Positions 47,545 through 60,489 of a stretch of 64,000 nt of DNA are shown here, piece after piece (the stretch's first letter is position 1; each line of letters opens with the position of its first letter). This DNA comes from Manduca sexta (Eukaryota; Arthropoda; Insecta; Lepidoptera; Sphingidae). Where the stretch lies: assembly GCF_014839805.1 (NCBI RefSeq), contig NC_051131.1:4762913-4826912 (forward strand). Direction: 5' to 3'. The notes under the pieces were generated by a model that saw only the letters and a list, made by a program, of their open reading frames with translations, was not told where the DNA came from and did not search any database. Made by a program: the position numbers and the translations under genes.

Positions 47545-47768
47545 GTATTTTTTTTATTTCAGAGGTTGACAGAGAAGTAACATTTTACCGGCTATGTTAA
47601 ATCCCATGTAATAAAGGTCAAGCTTATTGAATCATTTACCGGCCACAATAGACTCCGGGCTGATACTGGAGAGACAAAACCCAATATCACTAACCCATCC
47701 GGGGCTCAAACCCGACACCTCAGTACGGCAGTCGCACAGCAATACAACCATGTCACCGGAGCCGTCTA
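47545..47768 (-). mobile_element. tRNA-derived SINE, family A, copy 8 (diverged)
   Basis: AGACTCCGGGCTGATACTGG, CCCAATATCACTAACCC and, at the head, ACACCTCAGTACGGCAGTCG. The tail before 47640 is only weakly similar. Confidence 0.65.
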
Positions 47769-48219
47769 AGGAACTAAACTAAAACCTCATGATGAGGCCA
47801 ATATTACTTAAGCTGGTTTTTAATTATAAACGCGCATTCTTCATTAATCGACTTCAAAAAAGGAGAAGGTTCTCAATTCTGTGTGTTTGTTATTCAATAC
47901 TTACTTCTAGCGGCCATAATGTTGTTACTTTAATACTCTGAACTAAATCTTGTTATTCAACTTTTGGTTTATTAAATTATTCACTTGTTTAGATATTGTT
48001 ATTCTTTTGTGAATATAAAAAACTCGATTTCGTAAAAGAAAACTTTAAATCGTTTGCCTGTATTTTCTAGTTACAAAGAAAAATGTTCAAAAAATCTCCG
48101 CTAGTATTTGGAAAATAAGAATATTTTAGTTTATTTAACGTTATAACGTTTTATATTTGTTAATACAGTTAAAGATTAATAACTACTTTAATAAATACTT
48201 CAAAGAGATATTGCTATAT

Positions 48220-48450
48220 TTCAGACTAGTTTTTGCCTGTGGCCCCAACCACGTATAAAAGTTTTCTTAAATAAATATTTTCCTGGATATAAAGTCTATA
48301 GCACTCAAGAGTAATCTACCTTCCTATTAGTAAAAAAAAATCAAAATAATTTTAGTAATTCTTGAGATTATCGCGTTCAAACAAATTCTTCAGTTTCATA
48401 AGTTTAGATAGATAGAAAGTGCTACAAGGTTCATATTTCCATAACATATA
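48220..48450 (+). repeat. Dispersed repeat, family J, copy 1
   Basis: It begins ACTAGTTTTTGCCTGTGGC and runs through AATATTTTCCTGGATATAAA, AGATTATCGCGTTCAAACAA. It resembles copies at 52.0, 53.1 and 63.1 kb, a repeat beginning with a GCxxGCGGCTTCGCC-like start in better copies. Confidence 0.5.
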
Positions 48451-48616
48451 ACTAAATCCTTAAGAAGTTAAGTGCTTCAAGTCGCATCAGTGTTAAGGTA
48501 GTTTTAATTCATTGGGACGTAACTTTACCTTTAAGAATTTTCATGTTGTCAAGTTTGTTATAATAACGATACCGTCACTTGCTCAAATAAAGTCATTAAA
48601 CCGTTATGCCTATAAT

Positions 48617-48632
48617 CCCCCCCCCCCCCCCC
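48617..48632. repeat. Poly-C run of 16
   Basis: An uninterrupted C16 run is followed by a CA-rich stretch. Length may be unreliable in sequencing. Confidence 0.9.
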
Positions 48633-49254
48633 GACACACAAAACTCTCACTTACGCACAAACACGCACACATGCGTTATTTTTTTGTTACAGGTTTACAC
48701 CTAGCTCAGACGTTAGGACCTAATTTGTATTGTTAAAACTTATGGGAAAAAAGAAATTATTATATTTGTGACCCTTTTTTTGTATTTAAGCCACGTATCC
48801 ATTTCGCATTTTTCATTTGTACCAACATGCAGGTATGACGTCACATTTGCGTGTATGTCGAAAACTTCTTGCTTGAAAAATGCAGCTTTCCAGCTTGCAG
48901 GTATGTGTACGTTTCTACCTCTCAATCTGATTGAATGATGCACCTTGCAGTCTCCTCGCGTTATAGAAAAGGGGTTTTAAAACAGTTATCTAGTGATAAA
49001 ATTCGAGGTTGGTGCTGTTAATTTCCATTTACTCCAATAATATCTAACGGTGAATTTGCATATTCCTTGTACTATAATATATAAAGATTATTATTTCTCA
49101 CGGTATACGAGTATTTTGGTTCAATTCTGGCTTAAATATAATTCAATTTTGCAGCTTTAATATTCAATGCGTAGGTACATTATTCAAGCACACGTGTCGA
49201 AAACATACATTTCTAGTTAAAAATATACGTTTATTTAACTCTCGTAATATATTT

Positions 49255-49525
49255 ACAAACATATACATACACATATCGCGACTTTATCACCGAAGGGGTA
49301 GGAAGATGTGCATCTTGGGTAAGTACTCTTCGCCTGTGGGTTCCGTCCAATGATGTGATACGGAAGCGAGCCTATCCCCACATCGGGCACAAATTATAGA
49401 TTCCAGGCTGATATGAAGTAGAAAAGTCCAATATTATATTTTTGCCCGATCTGGGTTTCAAACCCCTGACCTCAGAGCGGTATAATACCGAGTACGCCAT
49501 TCAACTACGCCACCGAAGCAGTCAG
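49255..49525 (-). mobile_element. tRNA-derived SINE, family A, copy 9
   Basis: The tail CACCGAAGGGGTAGGAAG and the middle CCTATCCCCACATCGGGCAC match family A. The head on the minus strand reads ACTGCTTCGGTGGCGTAGTT. AATATATTTAC and AATATATGTAC on either side may be a decayed target-site duplication. Confidence 0.75.
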
Positions 49526-50644
49526 CAGAATATATGTACCTATATAGTATAATGAAATAAATTATATAAATAACATAAAATTGATATCGTGAAAAACGGT
49601 AAGGGTTGTATGTTTCAACAAGTTTGAATAATAATATAGGCTGCATTGAATCGTTTATCCACTCAATCTTACCAGAAAATCAATATTACCTCAGCTACGC
49701 GTTAGATGTAAGCCGAGCACAAAGACTATAGCTACTTTCCAGTGAATCTAGAATATAATGGAAATTTAAGAATATTCAATAACAACCACCGAAACGTCTA
49801 CTTATTCCTTCATATCAGCCGGGAATATTTTGATCCAAAATAACTAGCTATTCGAAGTTGATGAAGTAGAAATTCATGTTTGGGTTCTATCGGATGCGAC
49901 CCGCATGAAACGCAGTTTACATTACTAGTGATACGATCGGGGGAGGGCCGCGATCGACCAAATATTCAAATGAGACAAATACTAATAAAAATTTCAACTT
50001 GGTTTTCCTCTTTGCGGCAATCTTTTGAATTCAAAGTTATGCTTTATGTTACTTTAAGCGTAAAGGTTCGTTGGTTTTATTCGTCAAATGCGACTTTATA
50101 ATTTATTATTTTATTTATTTTTTCATCGTGTTTTTTGTCGTTGAGTGTCGTCTTTGAGTTATCATTCTCGATGATACATATAATTATATTATGTGAATAT
50201 ATATAATCATAATTTTATTATTTGAGCACGATTTTTAAAAATCGAACAATTATAAGTTGCCTTGCACACCGAGGATTCCGTACAAACCAGCTATTTTAAT
50301 TAAAGTAAGTATTTACGGTTTTCAGATGTTATTCTTTATGGATGCTAAAAGATAATGCTCTTTGCCGTGCGACGTAAACGGTCATATATTTTGATCACGT
50401 TGACATACAATATTGTAACAACAGAAAGAGACCTTAGAAACTACTGAGGTATTTGATATAAACAGCTTGATACCTTTACGTATTCCTGAGACAAAGGATC
50501 TTGATTGGCAGACAGATCAACGGACAGGCGGAAAACAAAGTGATATTCCAAGTTCCTTTTGAGGTATGGAACTCTAAGTAAGTCAATCTTAATGAGGTTG
50601 TAGACAACATACAGAATACGGTTGATAGCACATTTATCTCAGTT

Positions 50645-50796
50645 TTTCATCGTCATCATCAACAGCCGCAGGATGTCCATTGCTGAACATGGGACTCTCC
50701 CAAAGATTTCCAGATCAGCCTATTGGAAGTGACCTACGTCCAGCGACCTCTTGCGTCTTTTATGAGGTCATCTGTCCACCGTGTGGGTGGATGAAC
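50645..50796 (+). repeat. Dispersed repeat, family F, copy 3
   Basis: ACAGCCGCAGGATGTCCATT, TTTCCAGATCAGCCTATTGG and GGTCATCTGTCCACCGTGTG match the copy at 10.1 kb in order and orientation. Confidence 0.6.
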
Positions 50797-51541
50797 GACT
50801 CAGTTTTTACTCGTTTTAAATTCTGTTTCCAATAACGTCTTGCGTATATAGCGGAAACAAATACTTTTACAATTATATTCATTATGCTTTTCCCGCAAGG
50901 AGCTCTTTTTCTATCATCAGAGTGTAATTGTAAGTGTAATTATTCAGTAGTAAAACACGCTCTGATGATAATATTTCTGTCTTTTAATTTGCAGAATGTT
51001 AAAGGCAGTTGGTGTCTGAATGAAGGTCGATTTTTGGCCGAATCCGATGCTTCGATCAAACACCAGTTAGTGTAATTACTGGGATTGACTATCGCATGAT
51101 GACTGATGCAGTACCTTGTGATTCGAAGTTCTAAATAGGCTTTGTTAGTAGTTCTAAATTGTTTATGGGCAGTCTTGGGTTTAAGTGAATTGATCGTCTA
51201 ATCATGCAGTTAAACGATGTCATGTAACCATTTCGATACTAACTCAAACTTCATACTTACATTCTTGTATATAACACTTATAAGTTACTTGAACGGTAGA
51301 TTTAAAACAAAAAAGGGTAAGTTTCAAGCAACATAAATATCAATAAAACGTAATTTTAGATTAACAGCCCCATAATGCCACTACCTACTTCTAGTCTAAG
51401 ACAATCGTTGCAGCGGCGATACCACACGTTCAGTCAGAAATAGTCTCACGCACACGCCAAATTCCTACTAAACTACAAAATGATCACATAATTATAAAAG
51501 TAAAACTGGGATTTTTATATTTAAGTGACTTAATTTGAGCA

Positions 51542-51612
51542 ATCATTAAATATTCTCATGTACCTTAACTTATTATATGCGCATTGCGCAGCTATGTTCT
51601 CTTACGTGATGA
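51542..51612 (+). repeat. Repeat related to the flank of the 13.3-kb hairpin
   Basis: TTAAATATTCTCATGTACC and AGCTATGTTCTCTTACGTGA correspond to 13572-13640. It is too short to classify. Confidence 0.45.
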
Positions 51613-52004
51613 ATAGCATTTTATTTTATTTATTAATTTATTTGGTGAAAATATTCGTTATATATGTATGTTTATATATTCGTTATATATATATATATGT
51701 ATATTCGTTATTTTTGGCACGTCAGCATAGGTAGGGCGAAATATAAAAATAGTCTAATTTACGATATTGAGTTATTATTGTATGTCTGAATATTCCAAAA
51801 TTCAGTACATTTTGTGACATCAACTTTCAACCGATGACATTTGAGTTTCAATATTTTGTGTATTGTTTATTATAGATTGAAAATGATGGATGAAGTGTGT
51901 GTGACATTTAACGATTATATGTTATATCAATGGCGAAGATGGAAAGTAAAAATAACTAGCGTTCATCAATAATGCGATTATATTAAGTTATTTTTAAACA
52001 TATA

Positions 52005-52190
52005 GTTTTTGCTCGTAACTTCGCTTGCTATATATTTTCCCGGAATAAAAAGTAGTCTATGTACTTCCAAGGTTTTAAAGTATCTCCATAGCAAAATTCA
52101 TGGCAATCCGATAGGTAGTTTTTGAATTTATCACGTTCAGACAGTTGTGGCGAGGACTTCGTTATAATATGCAAGGATAACAGCATTTTC
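52005..52190 (+). repeat. Dispersed repeat, family J, copy 2
   Basis: TTTGCTCGTAACTTCGCTTG, TTTTCCCGGAATAAAAAGTA and TTTATCACGTTCAGACAG follow the family order. The 69-codon minus frame over it is a by-product. Confidence 0.55.
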
Positions 52191-53035
52191 GTTATCCTGT
52201 CCATATACATATATATGTATATCATGCAATTAAACAATTTTACAATATTTATGTTCTATAAGAGTATCTACATTTAACAAAAAATCGTATGTTTTTTTTA
52301 CGCACTAATGTCTAAAACAGCTAATTCGATTCTGAAAATTTATTCTAACCACCAACCTTTTCATTACTGGCTTTATAAATATCACTTTAAGCGTCGTAAT
52401 TATGATAAACCCTTTGAAATCACTTATACGGCCTCCCTTTCATTATAAATAACCATTCCGAACAATCCACCTGAGCCAAGGGTGAGAGACGAGTGACATC
52501 AAAGATGGATCAATCATTATAACAAACCCGTTCTACAAGTGCTCAAATCAATTGCCTATACCTATTATAAACAAGAACTCATACCACAAGTAGTTTTAAA
52601 ACTAATTGGACAGATATCGAACCTTTCAAAACCTACTACCGAGCTAAACAACTTAACAGAACACTTCAGTAGAAAATCACATAATACACTGAGTTTGAAA
52701 AGAACGTCCTTAACATGAAGACTCGTTGTGAAGGTGATATTGGAGGTTAAATTGCAGAAAATTGCCTTCCTTTTCTCTCAGATAACGAGTTCGCCACAAA
52801 GCCCGCGTCATATGAGCGAAACGCACTTTCCACCAAGCGATAAGGACTTTATATAATACAAATTATAATTGTTAAAACGATAGATGATACACCCAATATT
52901 GTTTATGTATCTTTTTTATTATAATTATACATTTGAACCAATCAAGATAGGTGTATTTATGTATATATAGAGGTATGTATGCACGTGCAAAAAGTCAACA
53001 TAGTAGGTATACTATATTGATAGGTATATTTTATT

Positions 53036-53240
53036 TAAAACCAGCATTTCCTTACGGTTTCGCCTACGTGAAAAATATTTTTCGGGATAAAAGTTCCACT
53101 TTATATTTTTCCGAAATAAAATGGCTCCTATACTTTAAGTTAGATTTCTAGCAATACATCAATGAAAACTGCATATAATTCTATGCAGTAGTTTTCGCGT
53201 AATCCGTGTACAAACATATATACAGATAGACAACAATTTT
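53036..53240 (+). repeat. Dispersed repeat, family J, copy 3
   Basis: CCTTACGGTTTCGCCTACGT, TTTTTCGGGATAAAAGTTCC and GTAGTTTTCGCGTAATCCGT follow the family order. Confidence 0.55.
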
Positions 53241-53300
53241 AAAAACTTCGATTTCGGCTTCTGTTGTTCCATGAAAGATCCCCACATTTTTATTCAATAT

Positions 53301-53427
<127 letters not shown>

Positions 53428-53895
53428 CTATTACAATTTTATGATACGTATAGATTGAGTAAGTATTTTTATATAAGGAAATATTAAAAATAATATTGTA
53501 ATTTTTTTATTATTCTGGCAAACTTTAATTAAATAAAATTAAAAAGAAGTATTTTTCTTGTTAAGTATTATTTAGGCAAATCTAATGACGAGTTTTCTAA
53601 TTACCACGGTTTCATTAATATATGTTATTGTTTGTGTTTAATGTGAGCCGAAATTACAAAAGTACTCCGTAAACCCAAACAAACGACTTCAAAGTAAGCT
53701 ACGAGGCGTAGACACGCTACGAAAAATATAACGTAGGCGCTCCATTAACGTAAAATAACATAGAGTATTTCATTTAAAACCTTTTGACACGTTACAATAG
53801 AAATTAGTGATAAATGAAATAGATTTTTATATGTTCTTTTTAAATTGCCTCTTAAACTCGGATGAAACGTTTATAGTACTAAAAGCAACAGTCAC

Positions 53896-53984
53896 CTGTG
53901 GGGCCTTCGTTCGTCGTCGTGGTCTTCCTTCATAAACGACGGTTGCAGACTGAATCTGCGGCGGAATTGGTGTCTGCCCTTCAT
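53896..53984 (-). CDS. Exon 1 (start exon) of a Ras-family small GTPase, Dexras/Rhes-like
   Basis: This exon encodes residues 1-29 and the first two bases of codon 30. The product starts MKGRHQFRRRF and is basic, then becomes acidic and charged (KEDHDDERR); this is an N-terminal extension before the G domain. The ATG at 53984-53982 was chosen because an in-frame TGA lies 9 bases upstream and a CpG-rich block lies just above it. The exon ends CACAG/GTGAC, a standard donor at 53895-53894. The split codon AG|G (Arg30) rejoins exactly at the exon 2 acceptor and keeps the frame. With exons 2 and 3 the protein is 280 residues, close to mammalian RASD1 as I remember it. What is inferred: no transcript was available, so an upstream non-coding exon is possible. 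Confidence 0.8.
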
Positions 53985-54135
53985 GATGGATCACTTAACA
54001 CATAATATGTCCACAAGAGCGTGTGCCACGAGTCGGGTCGGTACGTCGCGACGTGCGCGGCGGCGGGCGGTCGACAAACGAGTGACGGCCGGGCTACGCG
54101 CCACCTACATACAGTTCACAACGCATCTTTGAAGG
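53985..54135 (-). promoter_or_regulatory. CpG-rich promoter/5' UTR block of the GTPase gene
   Basis: The DNA immediately upstream of the start codon is much richer in G, C and CpG than the surrounding AT-rich sequence, mainly at 54020-54112. It includes a 12-bp palindrome ACGTCGCGACGT at 54043-54054. I see no convincing TATA box or initiator in gene orientation. The position fits a 5' UTR plus core promoter, but the transcription start cannot be placed from sequence alone. Confidence 0.45.
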
Positions 54136-57100
54136 AAGAAAATTGTCGGTATTACATCGTAGAATAACAGGGTGAGAAAATATAAATTAATGAAAATATT
54201 AAAAATATAAATTGTTAAACTTTATTGTTGCGATTAAAATATTTTTCTATATAAATCAAGTTTCATCGATTTCCGTCGTTATAATATCTACGGTAATGTT
54301 TGAGAAAAGGTAAATACAAAAAAGGGTACCATGTCGTTGTATGAGAATATGGTCTGACAATCGGTATGATATCATATTATGTTATATTTCTTCTGGAAGG
54401 GAGATGCCAAAAATCATAATCAAATCTCCTGTTTGGCTTACCTAACGAAGACATTTTAGAATAATATTATTGTTTGTTCATAAAGGATCTGCTAAAGGCA
54501 TAAAAAGCGCACTTAAGATTTGTCGTTCTTATTTTCATCATACAATATACAAATATTAAGTGGTAAGAGGAAAAGAATTCTAATTACGCCCGAGATTATA
54601 ATGAGTTACTTTGCAAGTTCACTATGTTTCTCATTACTAAAATATGTCCACATTGCTTTGTGAAATTTATCCTCCTATTCATAAATTACTAATTTGAGAC
54701 CTATGCGCTCCAAAACAAAACTTAAAAATATATGCGCATATCTACGAACGAAAGCCAGTCCAAAAACACCAAACGTCATCAACCTTCTGCTATATCAATA
54801 TTTACATACACATAGTAAATGGAAATCAGCTGTTTATTGATCGCAGAGTGGAAAGATAGTAATAAGCCAATGGTTGTGCAATAAACGAAACATATGAGTG
54901 CCGTGCGATACGACGATAAAAACAATACGATCTCATTTGGAACTTTGGACGTATTGTAAAGAGATCAATTGTGCAATTCCATGCCTGCGAGAAATGATAT
55001 AAAATTTTATATTTGGATTTATAGCATATTGGAGTCGTGACGATCTCCGTAATACAGTCGTTAATGTTAGCAAGTATTCGAGCTGGGGTTTAAAATTTCG
55101 AACCTAATAATTCGCACATGTACCTACCGTTTGCTTTGTAGGCACTAGGCATAATTAAAATTCTTTCACAATGAAAGTCACTCTTAATGCTTGTTCAAAG
55201 TCAAGTTACTTATTTGCTTAATTTCAACAGAAACTGTTTAGTATTTTTCGCGATAGAATGATCATGAAACTCAGTTTCTCATTTTTTTATATTGGTAGTG
55301 TCAAACTTTAAAGGGTTGTTTAAGAAAGGCTGCCTTAGACAAAGATCGTCCTTAAGCGCTCTCATTTTTAAAGGAATTTCTATAATTTTATTTGTTATAC
55401 CAAGATGGTTGAAATCCGTAACGATTTTGTAGGTTTTCTACAATACTTTGGTAAATGAAAATCTTAAGAAGGATTTTGTTTGCAACTGGTTGTACTCCCT
55501 TATTTCCATGTGGTATTTTATATTGAGAGTAAATTATGATAATAGTACATGACGTAACTTAAATTTTCTTATTATAATTGACACTATTTTAATCGCCACC
55601 CCTTTCAATAATCATTAGAATTATCACCTAATATTTTGAAAACTACAAGAGACTTTATGGCGAGTAATATGAGCAACAAAAATACAATAGAATATTGTTG
55701 TCAATGTGTATAAAATACTCAAATTATCTTACTACAATTACTAATGCAGTAATAAAATTAAAAACAAGACCACACAAATGAAAAAAGTCATAATGTATCA
55801 AGACTACGGAAATGTTGTCATGTCATACCCAGAATGTTCGCTTATGTCGCAAAGCCTGTTGCTTCTCCGGGCGGTCGTCAATAAGTGGATAAAAATGTTC
55901 CCTATCTACTCATTTCTGTACGATAACTTTTTCTGACGAATATATTTCGAGCAACAATGTTATCTATTGTGTTGTAATAAATTTTTTTTAGAATTTCGTT
56001 GGTTTAGAATTTACATCATCAATTTTTTTTCACAAATCTGTTTATTAGGTTAACTAAATTTAACACCATAATATTTTAAAAAAAAACTCGCTTTTTCTGC
56101 TCGTATCTCGATGGCAAATTAGATATTGAGATAATTTTTAAAAAGGATATTTAATCCGAAAATAAAATTTAAATCTAGAATTGTCTACAATCAAAATATT
56201 TACATTCCGTACTTAACCTCAATCGTGTTTACCATTCGTACTAGTTCAGACAAAGGCCGTACACTAAAACCTCGGTTTTCGTATTGATATCTGGTCAAAG
56301 TAAATGTTTGTTCAGATGTTTGTTTGTTAGATCTTGTTGTATTGATTGGTGGTGATACAAGCATTATCGGTTTGAGTGTGAATGCTACTTTGAAGATTAT
56401 TCTTACATAAAGACAAAAGCAAGCAGCTCTGGATCATAAACGTCACGACTGCCCATGTGCGATAGCATCACCGACCTGATCATTGAATTACCAAAGACTA
56501 CGTGCAACACGTTGTTCATTCTTAGACATCAGATATTAAAGTCACGTACTATGTGCTAGAGAACACGCTGAGACACGATGCTAGTTAAAATTAAGCCCTT
56601 CTGCCTTATTAGATATACCTATATTGGGCGATCCTGAAACTCTAACACACCAGAACGAGCCACTATGGAATTATAAGGAAACCTTGTTGCTGCCATTTTA
56701 TATAAATACCTAGTAATTAGCAAGTTCTGTGGTCGCTACTGCGCATTTATATGCAGCTGACAATTTGAAGTCATCAAGGTAATAGCTGAGCTCGTCGCCA
56801 GTATGTCAACCTTGGCTTAAGACACAGGAATGAACCGAATGAACACCGAAAAATAGGTCAGAAGAATAAACTCTAACCACGAAAGAATAAATTCCATTTT
56901 GATTTCAATTTATTTCTGTTATGCCTAAAATAAATATATAGACGGCTGAATAAATAAAGCTTCGATGGCCTGTTCACGTTAAATAAGCGTATAAAATAAA
57001 ATATCAATTTCGCTTTTATTACAGTAAACTTGTATGTTGTTGCGGTTCCGTATGGTAGTTTTGCGTGCGACGGTCGATATACCCAGCCTGTAGGCACGGA

Positions 57101-57550
57101 ATAACTTATTACAGGTTATTTGTAAAATAAACACCCACTTCTCTATCATTTAATGTTTTTTTCATGAGTAATACAAAATGTAGCTTCGGAGTACTCATTT
57201 GCTTCATGTTTTTATATTCTTCTTTGTTTTCATAATACCATTTCGATACGAACAATTAACACTACACTAAGTAGTTTTTTGGAAAATTTCCCTTTTAGTG
57301 CAAAAAAATATTTTTCTAAGCTTTACTAAGCTAAAAACGCTAAATCTAACTTTTCGAAGCTCAATTATTTTTTTAAGTTTTAATTTATACAATATGCTCA
57401 TGAAGAAAGATGTAGTATAATAAAAGTTATTTTATTTGTCTCTTTAAACGTGTCCACTTAAAATTTACTAATTCGCATAGTAGATGTGTATGTTTGTTTG
57501 CTTTCGGGTAAAACATAAATAAATTTACTTTAAGTGATATTTGTTAAAAT
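54136..57550. other. Upstream flank of the GTPase gene without recognised features
   Basis: This is AT-rich DNA with no long open frame of coding character, no repeat I can name, and no further exon signal. Confidence 0.4.
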
Positions 57551-57554
57551 CCTT

Positions 57555-57768
57555 ACATATTATAAACCAAAGTCCCCCCGGCGCGTGTCTGAATGCGATG
57601 AACTCCAGAACTACGGAACAAATTTCGATTAATTTAGTGTATAAATAACATAAGAGCCTGGAAAGAACATGGACTACTATTTTCCTAAGAAAAATAAATA
57701 AAAGGAATTTTATCTCGATAAGACTCCCTTATGCAAGCAAAGCCCCTAACAAAAGCTAGTAAATTATA
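57555..57768 (+). mobile_element. Helitron-like repeat, second copy
   Basis: AACCAAAGTCCCCCCGGCGC, AACTCCAGAACTACGGAAC and the end AAGCAAAGCCCCTAACAAAA followed by GCTAGTAAATT, like the end at 39.0 kb but more diverged. Confidence 0.5.
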
Positions 57769-57769
57769 T

Positions 57770-59250
57770 TTTTTATCAACCTATCGTGTTATCATGAGGT
57801 TATGTTGTCAAAATGATTACTTTAATATATCAAAAGGCGTTTATTTATATTTTATGAAGGCGCTAATTTGAAAGCTCATTAACTTCCGCATTTCATTATC
57901 CTTTGTTATCTCGTCTGTACCAAGAAATAAAATATTTATTATTTGTCCAGAAAAAATATACTTCTTAGATGGCAAGACTTGCTAGCTGGAATTTATAATG
58001 CACAATGGTACTTGTGATCCAAATCTTATTATAAGATACAATTTATTTTATGTATTTTTATATGTTTAAGACTAATAAATCCAATAAAAACTTTAACATT
58101 TCATTAATTCTAAAACCAAACAACAATAAATAAATTTAAAAAAATATTCTTCTCCTCTTTTATGTTTCTGTGCCCTATAGAGTCCACAATTACGTACCTA
58201 ACAATAATGTAACCTATTTAATGATTGTAGAGTACAATAAATTGAATTGAATTTAACCCGCAAGTGAGTTTGTTACAGTAACTATAAATATTTCTAGTTT
58301 ATTATATAGATATTTACGATTTTCCTGTAGGTAAAGTTTGGTTATTAGCATTATTTAAAATAATAAACCAAGAAAATAATTACCTAGTATTCAATCTTTC
58401 ATAAAGCAAAATAAAGTTTGATTTGGGCATTCTTTAGACAGGGAAATATTAAGTGTATTCATAAATCATATTAGTACTTTATATCGTGGACTTTATATTT
58501 AAAAGGGAATGTGTTGTCTATAAAATATATAAAGTTGCATTTGTACCCGAGGTCAGATGCGACTGCTCAGGTCGGCGCGGAAAATAATGCTCAACAAGTG
58601 AAAGCGGAACAATACATTGCCTTGGGGGTCGCGAAAATTATGTTCATTCCGCCCTCGATTCTAATATCGTATTCTTATTTAAAAAAAAAATGTATAATTC
58701 ATTTATTGAAGTTTTTATATTTTTGTGTGACTTAAATTGAAAGCAGTGTTGTTTTAATTTTAATAAATTGCATTTGCTTATTTATATAGATAGTGTTATT
58801 ATTTTATGTTCATGTCTTTACTAAGCTTAATAACTCAATATTTACACCATTCCTCTAATGTTGCTTGAATAAAACAATGTATATTTAATCCCATAAATCC
58901 ATATTATTTTGTTCTTAACGTTACGTGCGTTTAATGGCTTTAAACCAAATATTCCTTCATGATAGATAACAATAACATTTGGTAAGTATCAATAACTGTT
59001 GAAAACGATCTTTCCGACAAAACAAAACCATTCTATCTCCATTCTACTATATATTTGACACCAACAAAGCTATAAAGATCCGCTCCAATAACCTACAAAA
59101 TTAAAGGACAACACTCTGGTCGCTCAAAGGAATACCACAGTGAAATAAATGCTGTGGAAATGCATTCCCGTTTGATCTAAGAGAAAACGGAACGGAGCGC
59201 CTTAAATATAAGATGTTTTTAATGTTAGTTCAAATACTTTTGCGGAGATA
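57770..59250. other. Flanking DNA without recognised features
   Basis: The stretch is AT-rich. The frame at 58511-58735 has no motif, and I see no gene. Confidence 0.4.
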
Positions 59251-59379
59251 GTTTGGATAATATAGATGGTGACTGGTCGCATCGTTTTATAATGTATAGT
59301 GTGGTCCTATGTTCTTATCCCAGGTTCATTATTCATCATTCATGTGCTATATCCCCTAGAGAATTTAGCGGTATGATAC

Positions 59380-59543
59380 CGCCTCGGAAAGCAATTAAAG
59401 CCGTTGGTCCTGCACCTAATCTCTCATGTCGGGTTGCTGTATCATCAGACTATGAGAATGAAGGAACAGAGAATGCCCCTGTGTACTGCGCACACACTTA
59501 TGCACTATAATACTTCTTGCGTACCTGGCTGGCAGAAGGGCTA
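59380..59543 (+). repeat. Dispersed repeat next to a LINE fragment
   Basis: AAAGCCGTTGGTCCTGCACC, TCTCATGTCGGGTTGCTGTA and GACTATGAGAATGAAGGAAC belong to a repeat I know from lepidopteran genomes. The open frame at 59253-59510 is part of it. Confidence 0.55.
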
Positions 59544-59711
59544 CTATAGTGACTCGTTCAATATGTTCTCAGGCCAGTGAATACCTAGGATTTGATCAAG
59601 GCATCGGTTTACTAATACCTGGAGCTGGGTTGATATGCCTTTGGTTACCTTCCACGTTTCACAACCGTATAATAGCACTGACTTAACGTTAGTCTCAAAT
59701 ATCTTGAACCT
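59544..59711 (-). pseudogene. RTE-like LINE reverse-transcriptase fragment
   Basis: The minus strand reads FKIFETNVKSVLLYGCETWK, VTKGISTQLQVLVNRCL and ILGIHWPENILNESL up to TAG at 59546-59544. K-S-VLLYG-ETW followed by L.VFVNRCLR is a hallmark of the region after the reverse-transcriptase domain of RTE/Jockey-like LINEs. The frame is open over about 55 codons, but both ends are lost. Confidence 0.75.
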
Positions 59712-59721
59712 AACTATATCC

Positions 59722-59900
59722 CAGGTTAGGCAAAGTGATATTGAACTTTATACTCTGTATCAGTCCGGAGTTTAGAATTCGTGCTCAATACGGCGATAGG
59801 CTCGTCCACTATCACATTGTGGTGACACTCACAGGTGAAAAATTGGTACCTTAGTTACACCTCAGCCTACACCTACGAGGATAAAGGCGTGATGTATGTG
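59722..59900 (+). mobile_element. tRNA-derived SINE, family A, copy 10 (opposite orientation, head truncated)
   Basis: CCCAGGTTAGGCAAAGTGAT, CAGTCCGGAGTTTAGAATTC, GGCGATAGGCTCGTCC and ACCTACGAGGATAAAGGCGT run in the plus direction. This is the only family A copy here not in gene orientation. It abuts the LINE fragment. Confidence 0.7.
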
Positions 59901-60489
59901 TTAAGTAGATGGTATCACAGAAAAAATTAAAATAGACGGCTAAAGGACGACCTCTTTTATGCGAATTGGAAATCGTTGATATTTTGTAAATGTTAAATGT
60001 CGAGTTATTATTTATTGATTTTATACATATAAATTGCATACATATATTATAGTAGAATTTTTCTTTTATCAGACCAAAAAGCCAAACAACTGTATATTTT
60101 TAACGTTAATGAAGATTTTACTACAATTATCTACGCTTTGAAGCTCGCTTAAGAATACGATCCATCAATTACAAAAATCTTTTTAAGTTATTCAAACCAG
60201 ATGCCTAAAGATTTTGTCTTATATTAAACTAGCCTGTAGAATTCCTGACCCTAAACTGGTCTGGTTTACAGGCAAAGTTATGGGAACAACAATTTAATTA
60301 ATTGTAATTGGAATGTAGGAACGTCAACTGTTGTAGAAGGCGGTTTAGGGTGGATTACTAAGATTCTTTGTTGTCGGTAAATATAGCCTATAGGTATTGT
60401 TATTAGCTCTCTACATTATTAGATAGTTAGTACTTATGTATCAGATATAACCGTCTTAATAGGCTTATAATAAATGCTTTGGTATGTTT

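Noticed and set aside
54136..57550. Further upstream exon of the GTPase gene
   Set aside because: An in-frame stop lies just before the exon 1 ATG and no coding-like stretch was seen. A non-coding exon cannot be excluded.
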